64,000 bases of DNA from Hyphomicrobium_A sp963724945 (lineage in GTDB: Bacteria > Pseudomonadota > Alphaproteobacteria > Rhizobiales > Hyphomicrobiaceae). The notes beneath the pieces were generated by a model, which worked only from the letters and a program-made list of their open reading frames with translations, did no database searches and was not told where the DNA came from. The DNA lies in contig CAVRWL010000001.1 of the NCBI GenBank assembly GCA_963724945.1, forward strand, positions 212,320 through 276,319, written 5' to 3'. Both the position numbers and the translations under genes were made by a program. Positions 26,442 through 35,655 of this stretch are shown here, piece after piece (position 1 is the stretch's first letter; each line of letters starts with the position of its first letter).

Positions 26442-27629
26442 CTATCCGGTGGCGGCAGTTCTGCGCAACCTCTGATCCCGCACGAGAGCGGCGCACGTCG
26501 CCCGCGCACGCCCCAGCGCGGACAACCCAATTTGGCCGCCGAACCGCGTCCACCGCCGTGCGCGCCAGGCGAGCCCCTCGTCCGTCGAAAGTGAGCGCAG
26601 GCGGAACGCGCGGGCGGCGGAGTTCTCGTCGCACGCGCGCTTGACCGGATCGGCGTAGAAGCTCGCGAGCTTCTCGACGCCCATCCCCGGCGACGCGAGC
26701 CAATGGGGGATGTGCGCGTTGCACAGGCGCTCGACATCGGTCAGGACCTTGTTCGCCCCCACACCCACCGCCGGACAAGCCGTGGCGAAGGCGTCGCCGA
26801 CAAGCACGATCCCCGGTTGTCCGTAGCCCTCGGTGACGTAGAGGTCGATCGGCCGGATGCGCACATTCTCGGCAACGAAGCTTCCCAATATTCTCTCGAG
26901 CCTCGGCCACAGCCGGCGCAGCGTCTCTGCTGGCGCGTCGCGCATGCTCTCGAGGCGAGGATCGCGCGCCTTCCAATAGGTGAACATGTTGACCCTAGTG
27001 CTGCCGCCCGCGGCAAAGATCGCCATGTAGGCGACACCATCGGAGGCTTGCTCGGGGTAGTACGTCAGCGCCTTGAAGCCAAAGCTCGAGCGCCCGGCAG
27101 GCCGCAAATCAAAACCGATGGCCATGGTGTGGGCCGGGCTGATCACGCGGCGCTTGATGCCGAGCGACTGCGCGAGCCCCGGGTGCAGCCCGTTGGCCAG
27201 AACAACGAGCCGCGACGACAGCTCGCCGCCGTCGCTCAGTGTAAGCGTCTGCCGGTCCGCGCTGTTGGTGATGCCGGTAATCTTGGCGCGAACCTGGCTC
27301 ACGCTCTGGGGGATTTGCGCGCGGATGCTGTTGACCAGTGTGTCGTAGATAATGCCATAGCGGGCACTGCTCTTAGTCCCCACGACATGCCCGTAGCGAA
27401 CGATCGTGACGACGCCATCGAGTATGCCCTCGCGCAGCACGGGCTCGGCCAGGCCGGTTTTGCGCAGAAGCTCGACCTGCGAGGCGTCGAGCTTCTCGCA
27501 GCGGAACTCTGGTGGATAGCGCTTGTGCGGGTCGATAAGGGCGACGCTGTAGCCGGCTTTTCCCAGCATGGCCGCCGCGGTTGCCCCCGCGAGACCGGCG
27601 CCGACAATACCGACATCACAGTGTTTCAT
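26442..27629 (-). CDS. FAD-dependent oxidoreductase of the geranylgeranyl reductase/halogenase type
   Basis: This 395-residue flavoprotein has an N-terminal FAD-binding Rossmann motif (DVGIVGAGLAGATAAAMLG), the downstream ribose-binding acidic end VALIDPHKR and a GD motif near residue 280 (GIVLVGDAFATACPAVGVG), the pattern of p-hydroxybenzoate hydroxylase-like monooxygenases, lipid desaturating reductases and FAD halogenases. It lacks an obvious halogenase WxWxIP motif. ATG 27629 has GGAGAACGTC upstream and overlaps the end of the CelD-like gene by 14 bases, so the two are translationally coupled. The substrate is unknown. Confidence 0.78.
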   Translation of the reverse strand: MKHCDVGIVGAGLAGATAAAMLGKAGYSVALIDPHKRYPPEFRCEKLDASQVELLRKTGLAEPVLREGILDGVVTIVRYGHVVGTKSSARYGIIYDTLVNSIRAQIPQSVSQVRAKITGITNSADRQTLTLSDGGELSSRLVVLANGLHPGLAQSLGIKRRVISPAHTMAIGFDLRPAGRSSFGFKALTYYPEQASDGVAYMAIFAAGGSTRVNMFTYWKARDPRLESMRDAPAETLRRLWPRLERILGSFVAENVRIRPIDLYVTEGYGQPGIVLVGDAFATACPAVGVGANKVLTDVERLCNAHIPHWLASPGMGVEKLASFYADPVKRACDENSAARAFRLRSLSTDEGLAWRARRWTRFGGQIGLSALGRARATCAALVRDQRLRRTAATG

Positions 27630-28947
27630 GACGTTCTCCGCTCGAATGCGCGGTGGTAGCCCGGCGCTCACCCACAAGATGACGGCGAACAGCCTCGACC
27701 GTCTGCCAGGCATAGGGCGAGTGCTTGATCCTGCGCTTCACGTTGAGCTGCGCCCGCCACAACGGCGCCGCGAACTTGCCGCGCAGGGTCAGTGGGACCA
27801 CCGTGTCAAACAGCGTATCGGTCTCATTGCAGAAGGCGCGCTTGTATCCCGCCTCGCCGATACCGAGGTCGAAGGTGAGAAGCCCGCGCTCGCACGCCAT
27901 ACGCACGACATTGGCGAGCAGCAGCTCTCCCGGGCTCTCGTTGGCCAATTCATTCATGATCATGGAATTGAACATGCCGCAGAACCTCCGGTCGGAGACG
28001 GCGCCGGCGAACGTCGCAGCGATCTGATCGCCGACGGATGCCGCGTAGAGCTCGATCGGCGGCTCGCCCGTGCGGGGATCGGAGCAGGTTGCAGCGGCCT
28101 CGATGAACGCGCGCACCCCTGGCTCGGCGAACGGATTGGTGATGCCGAGCTGACGCATGCGCTCAGCCTTTTGCGCGAAGAAGGCGTCGAGCACACGCGA
28201 CGTTTCCTCGGCAGAGCGCACACGCCAATAGCGTATTGCGCCGTGCCTCGCGAGCGCGCGCTCCTTCTGGCGCATCTTCTTACGCGTGCTGGCGCCGACC
28301 CGATCGCGGTATAGAGCCTCGAAATCGGCGGAGAGTGAGCCATAGCAGACTTTGCTCGGCGACTCCTCGTGCGGCACAAGTGCCAATGGGTTTGCCACGA
28401 AGCTCCAGCTCTTGGGCTGGTTGAGCAGAACCAGCATATCCACCCCGCAATCGACGCGGGCGATATCGGCGAGGATGGCACCAAGGTCCGCCGCGGTCAG
28501 CGTGGTAGCGATTTCCGGACGCCAGAGAGGAAAGTTTGCGTTGGAGTGCTTGCCGCCGAAGTAGCGCGCGATGGCAAGCGGCCCCAGCCTGGCGCGACAG
28601 AGCGGCCATAGGAACGAAGCACTCCCCGCGTGGTCGCGGCCGACGATGATAAAGGGCGTGGTGCCTTCCGCGCGGCCGACAGTCCCTTGCCAGCTCGAGG
28701 CCCACCTGTGGCGCTGAAAGGGACTCGACACCGCGGAGCCGCGCTCCAGCTCGAGCCAGATCGGCGCGGCCGCCTCCATGCAGGTCAGGATCTCGACGTA
28801 GAAGCGAGGCCCCGCGGGGCCTCGTGTTTTAGGCTCGACGCGGCTCCAAATTGCGGAGCGAGCAAACGTGTTCATCGTGGACCACCATGAGCGGCCGATT
28901 GCGTGGAGGCTGCAGGCATGGACATCCAGCAAGGACTGGGCCCGCAT
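27616..28947 (-). CDS. CelD/BcsL-like GNAT acyltransferase
   Basis: This 443-residue protein belongs to the CelD/GNAT_6 group related to FemAB. The central signature is YRDRVGASTRKKMRQKERALARHG, seen as VGASTRKKMRQKERAL, and the acetyltransferase core includes YAASVGDQIAATFAGAV and ERGLLTFDLGIGEAGYKRAF, a typical family ending. Members transfer acyl groups from acyl-CoA or acyl carriers to amines or alcohols in polysaccharides and lipids. An excellent ribosome binding site, AAGGAGGGG, fixes the start at ATG 28947. The gene is followed by and coupled to the FAD oxidoreductase. Confidence 0.78.
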   Translation of the reverse strand: MRAQSLLDVHACSLHAIGRSWWSTMNTFARSAIWSRVEPKTRGPAGPRFYVEILTCMEAAAPIWLELERGSAVSSPFQRHRWASSWQGTVGRAEGTTPFIIVGRDHAGSASFLWPLCRARLGPLAIARYFGGKHSNANFPLWRPEIATTLTAADLGAILADIARVDCGVDMLVLLNQPKSWSFVANPLALVPHEESPSKVCYGSLSADFEALYRDRVGASTRKKMRQKERALARHGAIRYWRVRSAEETSRVLDAFFAQKAERMRQLGITNPFAEPGVRAFIEAAATCSDPRTGEPPIELYAASVGDQIAATFAGAVSDRRFCGMFNSMIMNELANESPGELLLANVVRMACERGLLTFDLGIGEAGYKRAFCNETDTLFDTVVPLTLRGKFAAPLWRAQLNVKRRIKHSPYAWQTVEAVRRHLVGERRATTAHSSGERHETL

Positions 28948-29271
28948 CGACCCCTCCTTGCAACTCCCCTGCCAGTGAGGCGGGCGCATTGGGCGGGTGC
29001 TGATGCTCGATTTGATTGGTTCGCTTGAACCGAAATGAACTTTCCGACTTTCCATGCACCAAATCGGCACATGGCGCCGCCAGGGCCGGTAAGCCGCGGC
29101 GCCCCCCGGGGGGTGAGAGGGCCAGTAACTAAGGCGGCTTGATTAATGACCAGACACGAGTTCCGCTCATGGCCCGGCTCGGACGCGCACCAAATCCACA
29201 CTCCTGTCCGCTGATGAGTGAGAGGCCGACGCGGTGTCAGACCCGGAGGGTCTGACACCGGGCATTGTGCG
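28948..29271. other. Intergenic region with a 13-base inverted repeat
   Basis: These 324 bases upstream of the CelD-like gene hold the promoter of that operon and a strong hairpin at 29232-29260. I see no gene in it. Confidence 0.45.
29232..29260. repeat. Perfect 13-base inverted repeat with GGTGTCAGACCC core
   Basis: CGGTGTCAGACCC, GGA, then its exact complement GGGTCTGACACCG form a hairpin with a three-base loop. It lies 12 bases after the stop codon of the exported-protein gene at 29272-29667 and could be its terminator, but there is no T run. The GGTGTCAGACC core is a motif I recall from REP-like hairpins in several bacterial genomes, so it may be one copy of a dispersed palindrome. Confidence 0.55.
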
Positions 29272-29667
29272 TCAGAGCACCTTGAAGCTCTGCTCGGCCG
29301 GCTTGCCGTGATCCGTAAACGGCGCTCCGCTCTTATTCTCGATCACCGCCCAAAGCTCGGTCCCCGACCGGGGCGCCGGGCTCAGCGCGACCTTGACGTT
29401 GCGATGGTCGCCGGCGTCGATGGCCACCTGGCCCAAAGCGCTCCTCCCCATGCGCCCGCGCGCATCGCTGCCATAGATCGCCAAGGTCCCCTTTTTGGGG
29501 AGATATGCGTAGGTGATCGATACGCGCTGCGCCTTCTCCTTTTGGTTCAAGGCCAAGACGGACGGGGGAGTGCCCGCGGCGGCCATCGCCGTGCCAGCCG
29601 CCAGCAGCGTTACACACGCGATGGCGCTTGCGGTCAGCGCATTCCGAGATGCTGTTGATTTGAACAT
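29272..29667 (-). CDS. Small exported protein, DUF7282-like
   Basis: This 131-residue precursor has a signal peptide (residues 1-31, ending AMA) and a beta-sandwich-like mature domain: VLALNQKEKAQRVSITYAY, PKKGTLAIYGSDARGRMG, QVAIDAGDHRNVKVAL and GTELWAVIENKSGAPF. The spacing resembles DUF7282, a domain of unknown function in exported proteins. GAGAGGAGACC precedes ATG 29667; longer in-frame starts add unlikely arginine-rich sequence. Confidence 0.65.
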   Translation of the reverse strand: MFKSTASRNALTASAIACVTLLAAGTAMAAAGTPPSVLALNQKEKAQRVSITYAYLPKKGTLAIYGSDARGRMGRSALGQVAIDAGDHRNVKVALSPAPRSGTELWAVIENKSGAPFTDHGKPAEQSFKVL

Positions 29668-30157
29668 GACGGTCTCCTCTCGATTTGAGGTTGCGAGAAG
29701 GAACCCGCCGCAAGGCAGCCGACAAGGACTTCTGCGGGCACATCCTTGGTGACGACGCGAGCCTTGAGCTGCGTCAGGGGAGCGCTGAAATGCGCGCTTC
29801 GATGTGCGGCCAGATTCGATACTTGGACATGTGGGACGCCGCCGCGGGAGCGCCAAGCGCTGTCGCCTTTCCATACAAATCCGTAAGGCGGCGGAGAGCT
29901 GCCAAACAAGCAGCGGCGGCCTACAAGGCGTCGCAAGGTATCGCGGATCATCAGGCTTGCCTCCGCAGAATTACGTACGTGTTCGCACGGCGATCGAGGC
30001 CTCGCGTGCGCGCCGGGTGCCAAGCCTTTCGATCTTTTAATTGGACGGACAGCTGCCGGACATCTAGCGGCCGCTAGCATGGCGGCCGCACCGAGTGCCC
30101 AAAGAGTGCAGCTCAGAGCGAACCCGGACCGGAAAAGAGGAAGGCTCGGAGAAGACC
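29668..30157. other. Divergent intergenic region
   Basis: These 490 bases lie between the divergent exported-protein gene (minus strand) and the HtrA gene (plus strand) and should contain both promoters. A 130-codon open frame exists but has no ribosome binding site or recognisable protein. A perfect 14-base palindrome, CTAGCGGCCGCTAG, lies at 30064-30077 and might be an operator. Confidence 0.45.
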
Positions 30158-31720
30158 ATGGCAGAAGAGACCTCGTCACACCCTGAGAGACCATCCGAGC
30201 GCTCGTACCGCGTGTTCGCGAAGCATCGCGCCGCGCTGACGGCCGGCACGGCCGCGGCAGCGGTCATCGCCGTCATCAGCGCTGCAGCCGTGCTCGGGCC
30301 CACGGCCCCGCTCAACGCGGCCGAATATTCATCCCCAGCCGCGCCTCACGCCCAGGCCCCCGTGCCGCAACTGCCGAGCTTTGCCGACCTCGTCGACAAG
30401 GTTAAACCCGCTGTCGTATCGGTCTTCGTCAAGACGGATGGAAACGAAGGCCTCGTGTCGAATGAGAGGAGGGGGGCAAGGGCCAGAACCCGTTTCCGCC
30501 GGGCTCGCCGTTCGAGTTCTTCTTCCACCAGTTCGGCATTCCTCAGCCCAACGGTCAGGGAATTCAATTTCAAGGGCTCCCCGCCCATCGTGCATGCCCA
30601 GGGCTCGGGCTTCTTCATCTCCGATGACGGCTACCTCATCACCAACAACCACGTCGTCGATCACGCCAAGACCGTGGACATCAAGACCATCGACGGCAAG
30701 AGCTACAAAGCCAAGATCGTCGGCGTCGACCCCAAGACCGATCTTGCGCTCTTGAAAGTCAAAGGAAGTGACAAGTTCCCGTTCGTCAAATTCGCGAGCC
30801 AGGCGCCGCGCATCGGCGACTGGGTGCTGGCGATGGGCAACCCGTTCGGTCTCGGCGGCACCGTGACCGCCGGCATCGTCTCGGCGCGCGGCCGCGATAT
30901 CGGCTCGGGGCCTTACGACGACTTCATCCAGATTGACGCCCCGGTGAACAAAGGCAATTCCGGCGGCCCCACCTTCAACATCAAGGGCGAGGTTATCGGC
31001 GTCAATACGGCGATCTACTCGCCGTCCGGCGGCTCGGTCGGCATCGCCTTCGACATCCCCTCGCAAACGGCGCAGTCCATCGCCGATCAGCTGAAATCCA
31101 AGGGTTCCGTCACGCGCGGGTGGATTGGCGTCACGATCCAGCCGGTGACACACGACATCGCGGACAGCCTCGGTCTCAAGGACGCCAAGGGCGCGGTGAT
31201 CGACGAGCCGCAGGTTGACAGCCCGGCGGCCAAGGCCGGCCTTCAGTCCGAGGACGTCGTCGTCGCCGTCAATGGCAATCCGGTCAGGGACGCGCGCGAC
31301 TTTGCGCGCAAGATTGCCGCCGATGCGCCCGGGTCCACCGTCAAGCTGGCGGTCATGCGTGGCGGTGCTGAGCGTACGATCGACGTGACGCTGGCCCGCT
31401 ACCCGGACGATAAGAGCACCGACGACAATGCCTCGGGCCAGGGCGAGCCAAGCCTCGGTCTCACACTGGCTCCGGCCGGCGAGGTTGCGGGAGCCGGCTC
31501 GCGCGGCGTCGTCATCACCAACGTCGATCCCAATGGGGCAGCCGCCGATAAAGGCGTCCAGCGCGGCGACATCATCCTCGATGTCAGCGGCAAGTCCGTG
31601 TCGGCGCCGCAGGACGTCACGTCCGCGCTCAAAAATGCCAGCAAGGAAGGTCACCACGCGGTCCTGATGCGTCTCAAGACGGCGCAGGGCAATCGCCTCG
31701 TCGCGTTCCCGGTCAGCTGA
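30158..31720 (+). CDS. HtrA/DegP-type periplasmic serine protease with a locally shifted linker
   Basis: This 520-residue quality-control protease is anchored by an N-terminal hydrophobic segment (about residues 28-55). The protease domain has the catalytic triad His165 (TNNHVV), Asp195 (KTDLALLK) and Ser268 (KGNSGGP), followed by PDZ1 (about residues 325-415) and PDZ2 (about 430-520). Between about residues 104 and 139 the frame reads as arginine/serine-rich sequence. One frame over, the DNA reads GQNPFPPGSPFEFFFHQFG and PQPNGQG, the normal DegP linker. A lost G in the run at 30471-30476 and a gained G at 30574-30576 would explain it. GGAGAAG precedes ATG 30158. Confidence 0.88.
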   Translation: MAEETSSHPERPSERSYRVFAKHRAALTAGTAAAAVIAVISAAAVLGPTAPLNAAEYSSPAAPHAQAPVPQLPSFADLVDKVKPAVVSVFVKTDGNEGLVSNERRGARARTRFRRARRSSSSSTSSAFLSPTVREFNFKGSPPIVHAQGSGFFISDDGYLITNNHVVDHAKTVDIKTIDGKSYKAKIVGVDPKTDLALLKVKGSDKFPFVKFASQAPRIGDWVLAMGNPFGLGGTVTAGIVSARGRDIGSGPYDDFIQIDAPVNKGNSGGPTFNIKGEVIGVNTAIYSPSGGSVGIAFDIPSQTAQSIADQLKSKGSVTRGWIGVTIQPVTHDIADSLGLKDAKGAVIDEPQVDSPAAKAGLQSEDVVVAVNGNPVRDARDFARKIAADAPGSTVKLAVMRGGAERTIDVTLARYPDDKSTDDNASGQGEPSLGLTLAPAGEVAGAGSRGVVITNVDPNGAAADKGVQRGDIILDVSGKSVSAPQDVTSALKNASKEGHHAVLMRLKTAQGNRLVAFPVS

Positions 31721-31828
31721 CCGGGGCGCGGCCTCCGCGTCATCGATCTGCCGGCCGCCAACCGTCTCGCTAGAAGATGGGTTGGCGCCGGCTTTTTTCT
31801 TGCGCATCGAGGCCGGAAACCGGCGTCA

Positions 31829-32812
31829 TCAAAACGGCACGCGTTCCACCACTCCGCTCGGGCACCCGGGCGGAACCGGCTCGGCGGCACGCATCAGATC
31901 GCCGAGCGGCGCACGCCCCGCGACGTCGCCGGCGAGATTTATCTTCAGCTCCGTGATCTTACGGTCTTGTCCCCGGCCATGGCAGGAAACGAGCACGCGC
32001 GCGCCCGCCCCGGCGCCAAAGGCATCTTCGAACGCGGCGCGGATGGCCTCGGCCGTCAAGCTTCGCCCGACGTTGTCGGCGAACAGCTGCGAGATCTTGG
32101 AGGCATCGACGGCCTCGGCCAACGCAGCTGCGCGGGCGAAATAGTTTTCTGCGCTGCCGCCGAAGCATGTGCCGTGCACGATCCATTCGTGCCGCTCCAG
32201 CTTCGATTGCACGCCCGGCATCACGGCCGCCAGCCGATTGAGCGTCGGTGCACTCACGTCGGGTTCCGGCAGACCGTTCCAGTTATGATTGCGGTCGATT
32301 TGCTTGAGATTTGGGGCCACGTTGCAATACTGCGTGCCGCGCGGCTGCACCCACAGGCCGTGCAAGCTCACGTGCGTGGCGGCAAAACTGGTCGGGGTGA
32401 GCTCGCGGCATTCTTTCTTGTCGCGATGATCTTCGCAGAACGCCGGCTCCCAGCTCATGGCGAGCACGTGCGTCGCGCGTGCGCCCGACTTCTCGCCCCC
32501 CACACCCGCCGATTGGTCTGTCGCCCCGACGCGCCCGCACGATACGCTGACCCACCGTTCTTTCGGCTGCGCCCCCTCCACCACGATGCGATAGTGCGTG
32601 GCGTCCGCCTTGTTCTTGGCGATCAGGGCGTAGGTCTTGTCTTGCTCGACTTTGACGTCGCCGGGATTGGTGGTCTTGCGAAAGGATTGATAGGCCGGAC
32701 ACGCCTGCGTCGCGGTGAAAGTCCCGGTCATGGCGACTTCCGCATGGGCAGCGCTGGACGCCATCATCACCAGCAGCACCGCTCCGGCGAAACCCGCTAC
32801 AACGATCCGCAT
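31829..32812 (-). CDS. Exported RNase T2 family ribonuclease
   Basis: This 327-residue secreted endoribonuclease cleaves single-stranded RNA through a 2',3'-cyclic phosphate. A signal peptide (to about residue 25) and a beta-rich N-terminal extension of about 80 residues precede the RNase T2 core. The core carries both catalytic blocks: CAS1 as THVSLHGLWVQP (His) and CAS2 as ERHEWIVHGTC (His, Glu, His). Six or more cysteines fit an exported protein. ATG 32812 with GGAG 6 bases upstream is preferred over 32824. It lies about 100 bases downstream of mgtE on the same strand. Confidence 0.85.
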   Translation of the reverse strand: MRIVVAGFAGAVLLVMMASSAAHAEVAMTGTFTATQACPAYQSFRKTTNPGDVKVEQDKTYALIAKNKADATHYRIVVEGAQPKERWVSVSCGRVGATDQSAGVGGEKSGARATHVLAMSWEPAFCEDHRDKKECRELTPTSFAATHVSLHGLWVQPRGTQYCNVAPNLKQIDRNHNWNGLPEPDVSAPTLNRLAAVMPGVQSKLERHEWIVHGTCFGGSAENYFARAAALAEAVDASKISQLFADNVGRSLTAEAIRAAFEDAFGAGAGARVLVSCHGRGQDRKITELKINLAGDVAGRAPLGDLMRAAEPVPPGCPSGVVERVPF

Positions 32813-32914
32813 AGATTGCTCCATGAAACTCTGCCCACACGGGCCTCTGCGTGAAACACGCTACGGCATCCCTGCGCACTCCGCCATGCCCCGCGAGGCC
32901 GAAGGCGCGTGCCC

Positions 32915-34294
32915 TCACCCCAACCACAGCGACGCGAGCCCGAGAAAGGCGAAGAAGCCGACCACGTCGGTCACCGTCGTCACGAACACGGTCGAGGCGA
33001 CGGCAGGGTCGAACCCCATGCGGTTGAGCGTCAGCGGGATGAAGATGCCGGCGAGCGCGGCCGCCAGCAGATTGATGATCATGGCCGTCCCGATCACCAG
33101 CCCGAGCTTCCCCGTGCCGAACCAGGCAACCGCGATCAGCGCCATGATCAGCGCGAAGGCGACGCCGTTGATGAGCCCCACCGCCGTCTCGCGGAAGACG
33201 ACGCGCACCATGTTGACCGAGGTCAGCTCCTTCATGGCGAGCGCGCGCACGGCGACTGTCATGGTCTGCGTGCCGGCGTTGCCGCCCATGGAGGCGACGA
33301 TCGGCATCAGCACGGCGAGCGCGACCATGCTCTCGATGGTGGCGTCGAACAGGCTGATCACGGCCGAGGCGAGGATCGCCGTCAAGAGGTTGACGAACAG
33401 CCAGGAGAAGCGCGGCGGCGTGATCTGGCGCACGCTGTCGGAGAGGCGCTCATCACCGACGCCGGCCAATAGCTTGGCGTCCTCGTCCGCCTCCTGCTCG
33501 ATGACCTCCACGACGTCGTCGACGGTGACGACGCCGACGAGCCGATCGTTGCGGTCGACGACGGGGGCCGCCATCAGGCCGTAGCGCTCGAACTGGCGCG
33601 CCACCGCCTCCTGGTCGGCGGTCGCCAGCACCTGGTGGCGGTCCTTGTCCATGATGGTCTCAACCGGGATCTCGCGCTTTGAGCGCAACAGACGGGAGAT
33701 GTCGACGCTGCCCAGAAGGTGAAAGCCCGGATCGACGACGAAGATCTCCGAGAACGTGTCGGGCAGATCCTCCGTCTCGCGCGCGAAGTCGACGACCTGA
33801 CCGACCGTCCAGAACGGCGGCACCGCCACGAAGTCGGCCTGCATCAGGCGGCCGGCGGTCTCCTCCGGGTAGAGCAGGTTGCGCGCAACCGCCGCGCGGT
33901 CGCCTTGCGGGAGCTGGTCGAGGATCTCCTTCTGGTCGCTCTTGTCGAGCCCTTCGATGATGTAGGCTGCATCGTCGCTGTCGAGATCGGTGACAGCCTT
34001 GGCCAGGACATCGTTGGGCAACGCCTCCGAGATCTGGTCGCGCACCTTCTCGTCGACCTCGGTGAGCACCTCGAAGTCGAAGTCGGACCCCAGCGCCTGG
34101 ATCAAGCCGACGCGCTCCTCCGGATCGAGCAGCTCGATCAGATCCGCAAGGTCGGGCCCGTGCACGTCGGCAACGAGCGCGCGTACGTTGGTCTTGTCAT
34201 CGGCCTGCAACGCGTCGGCCACGGCGCGCACGAATTCGGCGGAGGGCATTTTCCCCCGCTCGTGTGTGGCGATTTCCTGCGGAGCTTCTGTCAT
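32915..34294 (-). CDS. mgtE: Magnesium transporter MgtE
   Basis: This 459-residue Mg2+ channel/transporter has the standard layout: an MgtE_N superhelical domain (residues 20-130), paired CBS domains (about 135-255), a connecting helix, and five transmembrane helices (about 280-455). The selectivity segment is intact (MGGNAGTQTMTVAVRALA), as is the late conserved Asp in VTTVTDVVGFF. The CBS and N domains close the pore at high cytoplasmic Mg2+. Start at 34294 or 34306. No M-box riboswitch is evident in the 260 bases upstream. Confidence 0.92.
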   Translation of the reverse strand: MTEAPQEIATHERGKMPSAEFVRAVADALQADDKTNVRALVADVHGPDLADLIELLDPEERVGLIQALGSDFDFEVLTEVDEKVRDQISEALPNDVLAKAVTDLDSDDAAYIIEGLDKSDQKEILDQLPQGDRAAVARNLLYPEETAGRLMQADFVAVPPFWTVGQVVDFARETEDLPDTFSEIFVVDPGFHLLGSVDISRLLRSKREIPVETIMDKDRHQVLATADQEAVARQFERYGLMAAPVVDRNDRLVGVVTVDDVVEVIEQEADEDAKLLAGVGDERLSDSVRQITPPRFSWLFVNLLTAILASAVISLFDATIESMVALAVLMPIVASMGGNAGTQTMTVAVRALAMKELTSVNMVRVVFRETAVGLINGVAFALIMALIAVAWFGTGKLGLVIGTAMIINLLAAALAGIFIPLTLNRMGFDPAVASTVFVTTVTDVVGFFAFLGLASLWLG

Positions 34295-34568
34295 CGAAGA
34301 GCACATTCCTAGGGTGCACGCCGAAAACTTGGGGTCCGGCCGGTGCTGAAGCGCGATACCTGGAAGATGGCCCTGCGCTTAGCACGTCCTGACCGCCATG
34401 GCAGTCTGGTGCGGGAATGCAACAGGCTGGGAGCGTCAGCCCATCATATGATTTGTTGCACAAACGACCGTTTACAGGAAATGTTAGTCGCTTAGGCGCT
34501 AATTTGGCAGCGGCGTAGCGGGCCATGTTCAGCGTTGAGTTTGGTCTCGCGCAGAGGGAAGTCAGCCA

Positions 34569-35582
34569 ATGCGGCGGAACGCGTTAGTTGTAGGGGTGGC
34601 TTGCCTGCTTGCGTATGGCGGGAGCTCGGCCCAGGCGGAACCTGCAGCGGTCCCGGCGTGTGCGACCCGCGCAGACGTGTTGGGCCTATCGCGCATCGTC
34701 GAGGTCGACACGACAAACGGCCCGATGTTCGGGCACACTCGCTCCGGCGAGTACGACTTTCTGCATAACGGCGAGATCGTCTTGACGTTCGACGACGGGC
34801 CCTCGCGCGCCCACACCATGGCCGTATTGAAGGCGCTCGACGCCCAGTGCACCAAGGCGACCTTCTTCATGGTCGGGCGCATGGCGGCCGCCGACCCGGC
34901 GATGGTGCGCGAAGTGGCTAAGCGCGGCCACACGATCGGCACGCACACCTGGTCGCACGCGAAGCTGCAGACGCTTCCCCTCGACAAGGCCAAGGACGAG
35001 ATCGAGCTTGGATTCAGCGCCGTTTCACGCGCTTTGAACGGCGCCCCCGTCGCGCCGTTCTTCCGCTTCCCCTACCTGCGGCCCTCCACCGTCACTTTGG
35101 ACTACCTGAAGGAGCGCCACGTCGCCGACTTCGGCATCGACATCGATTCGCGCGACTTCAAGACGCGCGACGGCGAGACCGTAAAGGAAACCGTGCTCGC
35201 CCAACTCGCAAAGCGGCACAAGGGCATCCTGCTGTTTCACGACATCCAGCCCTCGACCGCCAAGGCGCTGCCCGAGATCCTCGCTGCCCTGAAGGCGCGC
35301 GGCTACAAGGTCGTGCATCTCGTGCCGAAGGCGCCCATCGCCACGCTTGCCGCCTACGACGCACAGGTCGACAGCCATCTTGCAGGGCGCAAGCTGGCGG
35401 CGGCGAAAGAGCCCCTCGCCCCGCGCTCCCTCGTGTGGCCGCGGTCGGAGACCGGGAAGGGCGCCAAGGAGGTGCTGCCGTGGGCGCACCCCACCGCCGC
35501 CAAGCTGCCGGCGACGAAGACAAGCGCTTCTTTGCGCAAAGAGGCAGGTATGCCATGGTACATGCAGTGGCTGCAGCCTTGA
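34569..35582 (+). CDS. Exported NodB-type polysaccharide deacetylase (second of three)
   Basis: This 337-residue exported enzyme has a signal peptide (residues 1-22) and the shared leader LGLSRIVEVDTTNGPMFG, then the NodB domain: IVLTFDDGPSRAH, THTWSHAKL, FFRFPYLRPS and ILLFHDIQPST, so catalytic Asp, metal ligands and the last His are present. The C-terminal 55 residues are basic and unstructured. It lies 73 bases before a third paralogue in the same direction. An AGAGGGAAG ribosome binding site precedes ATG 34569. The target polymer is unknown. Confidence 0.87.
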   Translation: MRRNALVVGVACLLAYGGSSAQAEPAAVPACATRADVLGLSRIVEVDTTNGPMFGHTRSGEYDFLHNGEIVLTFDDGPSRAHTMAVLKALDAQCTKATFFMVGRMAAADPAMVREVAKRGHTIGTHTWSHAKLQTLPLDKAKDEIELGFSAVSRALNGAPVAPFFRFPYLRPSTVTLDYLKERHVADFGIDIDSRDFKTRDGETVKETVLAQLAKRHKGILLFHDIQPSTAKALPEILAALKARGYKVVHLVPKAPIATLAAYDAQVDSHLAGRKLAAAKEPLAPRSLVWPRSETGKGAKEVLPWAHPTAAKLPATKTSASLRKEAGMPWYMQWLQP

Positions 35583-35655
35583 GCAAAACAAGAATCAACG
35601 AATTGATAGAAGCGTCGCGCCCAATAGCGCTTTGACAAGCCGCCGAGGTGATCAC

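Noticed and set aside
29685..30077. Plus-strand frame of 130 codons upstream of the HtrA gene
   Set aside because: It starts inside the ribosome binding region of the divergent gene, and has no family features.
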